28,283 nucleotides of DNA, taken from CAZMGD01 sp964565705. Its GTDB lineage: Bacteria; Actinomycetota; Acidimicrobiia; Acidimicrobiales; Ilumatobacteraceae. The stretch is taken from the NCBI GenBank assembly GCA_964565705.1, contig CAZMGD010000052.1, positions 1-28,283 on the forward strand, given 5' to 3'. The notes beneath the pieces are model-generated. The model had not been told where the DNA came from. It made no database searches and worked only from the letters and a program-made list of their open reading frames with translations. The position numbers and the translations under genes are program-made. Shown in pieces: positions 22,963 through 28,283 of this stretch (positions are counted from its first letter, which is position 1; each line of letters begins with the position of its first letter).

Positions 22963-23051
22963 CATCGTCACGGTTGCGAGGAGCGCAGCGACGAGCCGGT
23001 CATCGGCGCGCAGCGGAGCGAGCACCCGATGAGCGAGCGCAGCGAGCGAAC
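22963..23051 (+). repeat. 89-base tandem repeat, first unit
   Basis: One full 89-base unit. Its first 55 bases (22963-23017) recur exactly at 23052-23106, just before the N run. The next 31 (23018-23048) recur exactly at 23207-23237, just after it. The unit contains smaller repeats built on AGCGAGCGCAGCGAGC and GAGGAGCGCAGCGACGAG. The repeat starts next to the kinase stop codon, which itself lies in a GTGAGCGAGCGC copy. Confidence 0.85.
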
Positions 23052-23106
23052 CATCGTCACGGTTGCGAGGAGCGCAGCGACGAGCCGGTCATCGGCGCGC
23101 AGCGGA
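23052..23106 (+). repeat. 89-base tandem repeat, second unit, cut by the gap
   Basis: Identical over 55 bases to 22963-23017. It ends exactly at the first N, and the sequence after the N run continues the unit at precisely the next base of the repeat. Copy number is unknown. Confidence 0.85.
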
Positions 23107-23206
23107 NNNNNNNNNNNNNNNNNNNNNNNNNNNNNNNNNNNNNNNNNNNNNNNNNNNNNNNNNNNNNNNNNNNNNNNNNNNNNNNNNNNNNNNNNNNNNN
23201 NNNNNN
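23107..23206. other. Assembly gap of 100 N
   Basis: Exactly 100 undetermined bases, the conventional length for a gap of unknown size. It falls inside the tandem repeat, so it marks an assembly break caused by the repeat rather than known missing genes. Confidence 0.97.
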
Positions 23207-23237
23207 GCGAGCACCCGATGAGCGAGCGCAGCGAGCG
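23207..23237 (+). repeat. 89-base tandem repeat, last partial unit, running into the PAC2 gene
   Basis: Thirty-one bases identical to 23018-23048. The unit supplies the ATG and first codons of the PAC2 gene (ATGAGCGAGCGCAGCGAGCG, MSERSER), after which the sequence becomes unique. Confidence 0.8.
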
Positions 23238-24117
23238 CTATGAGATCGTCGGTGGCGAACTGCCGGTGCTCGACGAGCCGTTGCTCGTCGTCATGCTGAC
23301 CGGCTGGATCGACGCCTCCGGGGCAGCGGCAGCGGCCGCGGCCGCGATCGAGGAGGAGTGCAAGGTCAGCACGGTCGTCAGCTTCGACACCGACACGTTC
23401 GTGGACTACCGGGCCCGACGCCCGACGATGGAGGTCCGCGACGGCCTGAACAGCCGGCTGGCCTGGCCGTCGATCGAACTGAAGGCCGGTCTGACCGAAG
23501 GTGGTCGCGACGTGCTCGTGCTCAGCGGTGTCGAGCCGGACAGCGCGTGGCAGGCGTTCGCCGCCGCGGTCGGTGGCCTGGCTGGTGAGCTCGGCGTCAC
23601 GAAGGCGATCGGCCTCGGCGCCTACCCCATCGGCGTGCCGCACAGCCGGCCGACGCGGCTCAGCGCGACGACGCCCGACCCCGAACTGCTGGCGACGCTG
23701 CCGGTCTCCAAGAACTCCGTCGACGTGCCCGCCGGCATCGTGTCGCTGCTCGAACACGAGCTGACCGACCGCGGCATCCCGGCCCTGACACTGTGGGCGC
23801 AGGTGCCGCACTACGTGGCGACGATGGCCTATCCGGGTGCGTCGGCGGCGCTGCTCGACGGCTTGCGCGAGATCACCGGCATCGACATCGGCGCCGAGCA
23901 GCTGCGCCGCGAGGCGGTGCTCCAGCGCGGCCGCCTCGACGCCCTCGTGGCGGGCAACGACGAGCACCAGGCGATGCTCGGGCAGCTGGAGCGGGCCTAC
24001 GACGAGGCGGTCGCCGCCGAGGGTCAGGTCGGTCTCGGCGCCGTGGATCCCGACAACCTCCCGTCGGGTGACGAGCTCGCCGCCGAACTGGAGCGGTTCC
24101 TCCGCGACCAGGGCTGA
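23218..24117 (+). CDS. PAC2 family protein
   Basis: Product of 299 residues of the PAC2 (proteasome assembly chaperone-like) family common in actinobacteria; its function in bacteria is not established. Recognisable segments are LVVMLTGWIDASG (about 23-35), an alanine run, LSGVEPDSAWQAF, LGAYPIGVPHSRPT with the conserved Pro-His-Ser-Arg-Pro, PAGIVSLLEHEL and LWAQVPHYVATMAYPGAS. The C-terminus is a glutamate-rich helix (LAAELERFLRDQG). The ATG at 23218 lies inside a copy of the tandem repeat, so residues MSERSER are encoded by repeat sequence. A later start is possible, but no better ribosome-binding site was seen. Confidence 0.9.
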   Translation: MSERSERYEIVGGELPVLDEPLLVVMLTGWIDASGAAAAAAAAIEEECKVSTVVSFDTDTFVDYRARRPTMEVRDGLNSRLAWPSIELKAGLTEGGRDVLVLSGVEPDSAWQAFAAAVGGLAGELGVTKAIGLGAYPIGVPHSRPTRLSATTPDPELLATLPVSKNSVDVPAGIVSLLEHELTDRGIPALTLWAQVPHYVATMAYPGASAALLDGLREITGIDIGAEQLRREAVLQRGRLDALVAGNDEHQAMLGQLERAYDEAVAAEGQVGLGAVDPDNLPSGDELAAELERFLRDQG

Positions 24118-24127
24118 CTCGCGAGTC
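24116..24127. repeat. GACTCGCGAGTC palindrome at the PAC2 stop
   Basis: A 12-base perfect palindrome starting inside the PAC2 stop codon. It may be part of a weak terminator or a protein-binding site; the rest of 24128-24231 shows only 4-5 bp stems. Confidence 0.3.
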
Positions 24128-24231
24128 GGTCCTGACTGACGGATCAGCGAGTAGCCGCAGGTCAGCGGGGTCGGTACCGTGCCACGCTCGTGCCCGGCAA
24201 CGACGCCGGCCGGTTCCTCCGGGAGGTGCCC

Positions 24232-24396
24232 ATGTCCATCACGATCGCCGCCGATCGCGCCACGACGACCGCCGCCGACGGACGGGTCACCGCCGGTCGC
24301 AAGGGCATCCCGTTCGACTGGCAGTCCCTCGAGGCCGCCGCCGGACTCGCCCGCCTCGAAGCCGACCTGACCCGCCGCTCGCCCGCCGCCGTCTGA
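24232..24396 (+). CDS. Small protein of unknown function (54 residues)
   Basis: Not recognised. The ATG at 24232 is preceded by GGGAGGT with 4 nt spacing, the best ribosome-binding site in this part of the window. That is why I prefer it to a GTG at 24190 that would add 14 residues. The product begins MSITIAADRATTTAADG and contains GIPFDWQSLEAAAGLARLEADL, a likely amphipathic helix, with no membrane segment and no cysteine. It follows PAC2 on the same strand by 114 bases and is closed by a good hairpin terminator, which supports a real gene. Confidence 0.6.
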   Translation: MSITIAADRATTTAADGRVTAGRKGIPFDWQSLEAAAGLARLEADLTRRSPAAV

Positions 24397-24420
24397 CGTT
24401 CCCGAACGCTTTTCGCGTCT

Positions 24421-24446
24421 GGACAGCGACCGTTCGGTCGCTGTTC
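24421..24446. terminator. Hairpin terminator between the small gene and the acyl-AMP ligase
   Basis: An 11-bp stem (GGACAGCGACC / GGTCGCTGTTC, one G-T pair) with loop GTTC, located between two convergent gene ends (24396 and 24461). No long T run, so probably a two-way terminator. Confidence 0.72.
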
Positions 24447-24460
24447 AGGACCCAAACCGC

Positions 24461-26170
24461 TCAGGCGAGGTCGAGGAACTCGGTGAGGTACTGCTCGCGG
24501 CACAGGGCGCGCTGGAGCTTGCCGGAGGACGTCTTCGGCAAGGTGCCGGGTTTGACCAGGATCACGTCGCGCGGGGGCAGGCCGCAGACCTGGAGGGCAC
24601 GGTGGTGGATGTCGGCGCGGATCTCGTCGAGCTCACGATCGACGGCGCGCACCTCGGCGACGACGACGACGCTCTCCTTGCCCTTGTAGCCCTCGACGCC
24701 GAACGCGATCACGTTGCCGGTCCGCACGCCCTCGATCACCCCGACCGCGCGCTCGATGTCCTCCGGGAACACGTTGCGGCCGCCGACGATGATCACGTCC
24801 TTGATCCGGCCGCAGAGCACGAGCTCGCCGTCCACCAGATAGGCGAGGTCGCCGGTGCACAGCCAGCCGTCGTGGAACAAGGCGGTGGTTGCATCCTCAC
24901 GCTTGTAGTAGCCCGGGGTGACCGAGGTGCCACGGATCAGCAGCTCACCGACGTGGCGCTCGGGCAGCGGCTCGAACGTGTCGGGGTGGACCACCTGCAT
25001 CTCCAGGCCGGGCACCGGCTTGCCGAGCAGCGGCAGGCGGCGGATCGCGACCTCCTCGTCGAAGGGATGGGTGTCGGCCACCTGCTTGGCGACGCGGTCG
25101 CGCTCCAGCAGCTCGCGGTCGACGACGTCGCAGATCATGCCCCGACCCCGCGGCGGGAACGAACCGGCGATCGCGACCTCGGCCATGCCGAACGCGGGGA
25201 ACACCGCGCCTGGATCGAAGCCGAACGGTGCGGCCGCCTGGACGAACGCCTCGACGGCCACCGGGTCGACCGGCTCGGCACCGGACAGAGCGACGCTCAG
25301 CGTGGACAGGTCGAGATCCTTCATCCGGCCGAGAGCGCGGGTGGCGAGCACCCAGGCGAAGTTCGGTCCGGCCGTGGCCGTGCCGCCGGAGTCCGAGATC
25401 CACTGCATCCAGTTGCCGGGACGGGCGAGGAAGTCCTGCGGGGCGGCGAGCACGAGCTGCGAGCCCGACGTCATCGCCGTGCCCAGGATCCCGACCAACC
25501 CCATGTCGTGGTACAGCGGCAACCAGCTGACGAGCACGTCGACGTCGGCGTCGAGCCGGGCGGTCGCCGCGATCGCGTCGAGGTTCGCGGTCAGCACCCG
25601 GTCGGGGATCATCACGCCTTTGGGTTCGCTGGTGCTGCCGCTCGTGTACTGGAGGATGACGAGGCGCTCGATGTCGAGGCCCGGGCGCGCGTAGTCGGCG
25701 CTCGTCGGGTTGCCGGGCCCGGGCATCACCGCGGCCATCGGCTCGATCGGCGGATCGCCCGGCGCGGCGGTGTAGAAGTCGGCGAGCTGGTCGTCGATCA
25801 GCACCAACTTCGCGTCGCCGTGGCGGATGCGGCCGCGCGTGGACTCGACGAACGCTTCGAGCGAGCCCATCCGCATCGGCAGCGGGAGGACCATGCTCGC
25901 CGCACCCGCCAGCCAGCAGCCCTGGATGATCGTGATCAGCGATCGGCTCGTCGGCCCGAGGATCGCGACGTGGTCGCCGGGGATGATGCCCCGCTGCTGC
26001 AGCGCCGCCGCCACCGCCCGCGCGTCCTCGTGCAGCTCGCCCCACGGCACGAACCCGTCGCCCTCAGCGGGCGCCGTCGAATGGCCGACGAACCGCACCC
26101 CCGTCGACCGGGTGGCGGCATGCTCCAGGCGTTCGATGATCGTCGGTGGCAGGGCAGCGGTCTGCGACAT
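24461..26170 (-). CDS. Fatty-acyl-AMP ligase / long-chain acyl synthetase, FAAL-type
   Basis: ANL-superfamily enzyme of 569 residues that adenylates a fatty acid. The blocks YTSGSTSEPKGVMIP, SWLPLYHDMGLVGILG, GNWMQWISDSGGTATAGPNFAWVL, PAFGMAEVAIA and LPKTSSGKLQR (catalytic lysine present) are those of the FAAL branch rather than ordinary acyl-CoA synthetases. FAALs pass the acyl-AMP to a carrier protein. No polyketide synthase or carrier protein is next to it here, so the acceptor is unknown; CoA ligase activity cannot be excluded. ATG 26170 has GGGAGGA about 9 nt upstream. Single gene, divergent from leuS. Confidence 0.9.
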   Translation of the reverse strand: MSQTAALPPTIIERLEHAATRSTGVRFVGHSTAPAEGDGFVPWGELHEDARAVAAALQQRGIIPGDHVAILGPTSRSLITIIQGCWLAGAASMVLPLPMRMGSLEAFVESTRGRIRHGDAKLVLIDDQLADFYTAAPGDPPIEPMAAVMPGPGNPTSADYARPGLDIERLVILQYTSGSTSEPKGVMIPDRVLTANLDAIAATARLDADVDVLVSWLPLYHDMGLVGILGTAMTSGSQLVLAAPQDFLARPGNWMQWISDSGGTATAGPNFAWVLATRALGRMKDLDLSTLSVALSGAEPVDPVAVEAFVQAAAPFGFDPGAVFPAFGMAEVAIAGSFPPRGRGMICDVVDRELLERDRVAKQVADTHPFDEEVAIRRLPLLGKPVPGLEMQVVHPDTFEPLPERHVGELLIRGTSVTPGYYKREDATTALFHDGWLCTGDLAYLVDGELVLCGRIKDVIIVGGRNVFPEDIERAVGVIEGVRTGNVIAFGVEGYKGKESVVVVAEVRAVDRELDEIRADIHHRALQVCGLPPRDVILVKPGTLPKTSSGKLQRALCREQYLTEFLDLA

Positions 26171-26244
26171 GGTCCGGGTTCCTCCCGCGAAGGGACCTCC
26201 TGAGGTTAACGGCCCACCCGTCCCCCAGGCCGATACCGGCGAGG

Positions 26245-26297
26245 TGTCAGAACCGCGCGACTCACCGCCGCTGGTGAGGATCCCACCCGTTCTGACA
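26245..26297. promoter_or_regulatory. Nested inverted repeat upstream of leuS
   Basis: TGTCAGAAC (26245-26253) and GTTCTGACA (26289-26297) are perfect 9-base inverted arms 35 bases apart. Inside lies a 6-bp hairpin, CTCACC (26261-26266) / GGTGAG (26273-26278). The right arm overlaps the expected -35 position for the TAGCCT box at 26312-26317. An operator for leuS and/or the divergent acyl-AMP ligase is more likely than a leader RNA, since the leuS transcript appears to begin almost at its ATG. Confidence 0.45.
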
Positions 26298-26311
26298 GCG
26301 GGAGTCGGACG

Positions 26312-26317
26312 TAGCCT
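26312..26317 (+). promoter_or_regulatory. Putative -10 of leuS
   Basis: TAGCCT, the same hexamer as proposed for rpsT and lepA, lies 9 nt before the leuS ATG. This implies a leader of only 2-3 nt and no ribosome-binding site. Confidence 0.38.
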
Positions 26318-26326
26318 GGACCGGTT

Positions 26327-28283
<1,957 letters not shown>

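Noticed and set aside
22963..23237. Repeats with regular spacing resembling a CRISPR array
   Set aside because: Units are directly adjacent 89-base tandem copies without unique spacers, and no cas genes are present. They are simple tandem repeats.
23029..24117. A longer PAC2 protein starting at the ATG in the repeat before the gap
   Set aside because: It would read through 100 undetermined bases and encode repeat-derived serine/arginine residues. The ATG at 23218 is sufficient for the family.
26245..26326. T-box or other riboswitch upstream of leuS
   Set aside because: No T-box core or specifier structure was recognised, and a -10 box 9 nt before the ATG leaves almost no leader RNA.

Overview
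The window is a high-GC, gene-dense piece of an actinobacterial chromosome, most like class Acidimicrobiia. This is inferred from codon use, the F420-type luciferase-like oxidoreductase, the abundance of acyl-CoA dehydrogenases, the long actinobacterial LeuRS, and gene starts that look leaderless (TANNNT, about 7 nt, ATG). It contains one 100-base run of N (23107-23206), so it comes from a draft scaffold. No tRNA, rRNA, insertion sequence, phage gene or CRISPR array was seen. No stretch over 300 bases lacks a gene.

Left end (1-6188), housekeeping: lepA (5' part, minus), rpsT (plus), holA (minus), an F420-dependent oxidoreductase (plus), comEC without its usual metallo-beta-lactamase domain (minus), a small four-helix membrane protein (plus), comEA (minus) and a CnoX-like thioredoxin-TPR protein (minus). 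Right end (23218-28283): a PAC2 protein, a very small gene, a fatty-acyl-AMP ligase (minus) and the 5' two thirds of leuS (plus). In several actinobacteria leuS, comEA, comEC, holA, rpsT and lepA lie close together; here about 20 kb of other genes separates comEA from leuS.

Middle (6229-22952), catabolic block: a tightly packed minus-strand series runs from 17290 down to 6229. In order of transcription it encodes a tandem alpha/beta-barrel protein, an Ldh-type 2-hydroxyacid dehydrogenase, a thiamine-diphosphate 2-oxoacid decarboxylase/lyase-like enzyme, an aldehyde dehydrogenase, a crotonase, a short-chain dehydrogenase, a possible 49-residue protein, a FadR-type GntR regulator, two adjacent acyl-CoA dehydrogenases and an amidohydrolase. 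Divergent from it is a double-length acyl-CoA dehydrogenase (17332-19365). A second divergent pair follows: a TauD-type dioxygenase with a CoA ligase (minus), and an ACAD10/FadE36-like kinase (plus).

Together these genes could activate a carboxylic acid to its CoA ester, beta-oxidise it, and handle hydroxylated acids: hydroxylation (TauD type), oxidation of 2-hydroxyacid to 2-oxoacid (Ldh type), decarboxylation to an aldehyde one carbon shorter (ThDP enzyme), oxidation to an acid (ALDH), and re-activation. This alpha-oxidation-like reading is a hypothesis. A 16-base near-palindrome (CATCAT-N4-ATGATG type) occurs at the ThDP gene start and in both divergent promoter regions of this block, and nowhere else that I found by eye, which suggests one regulon.
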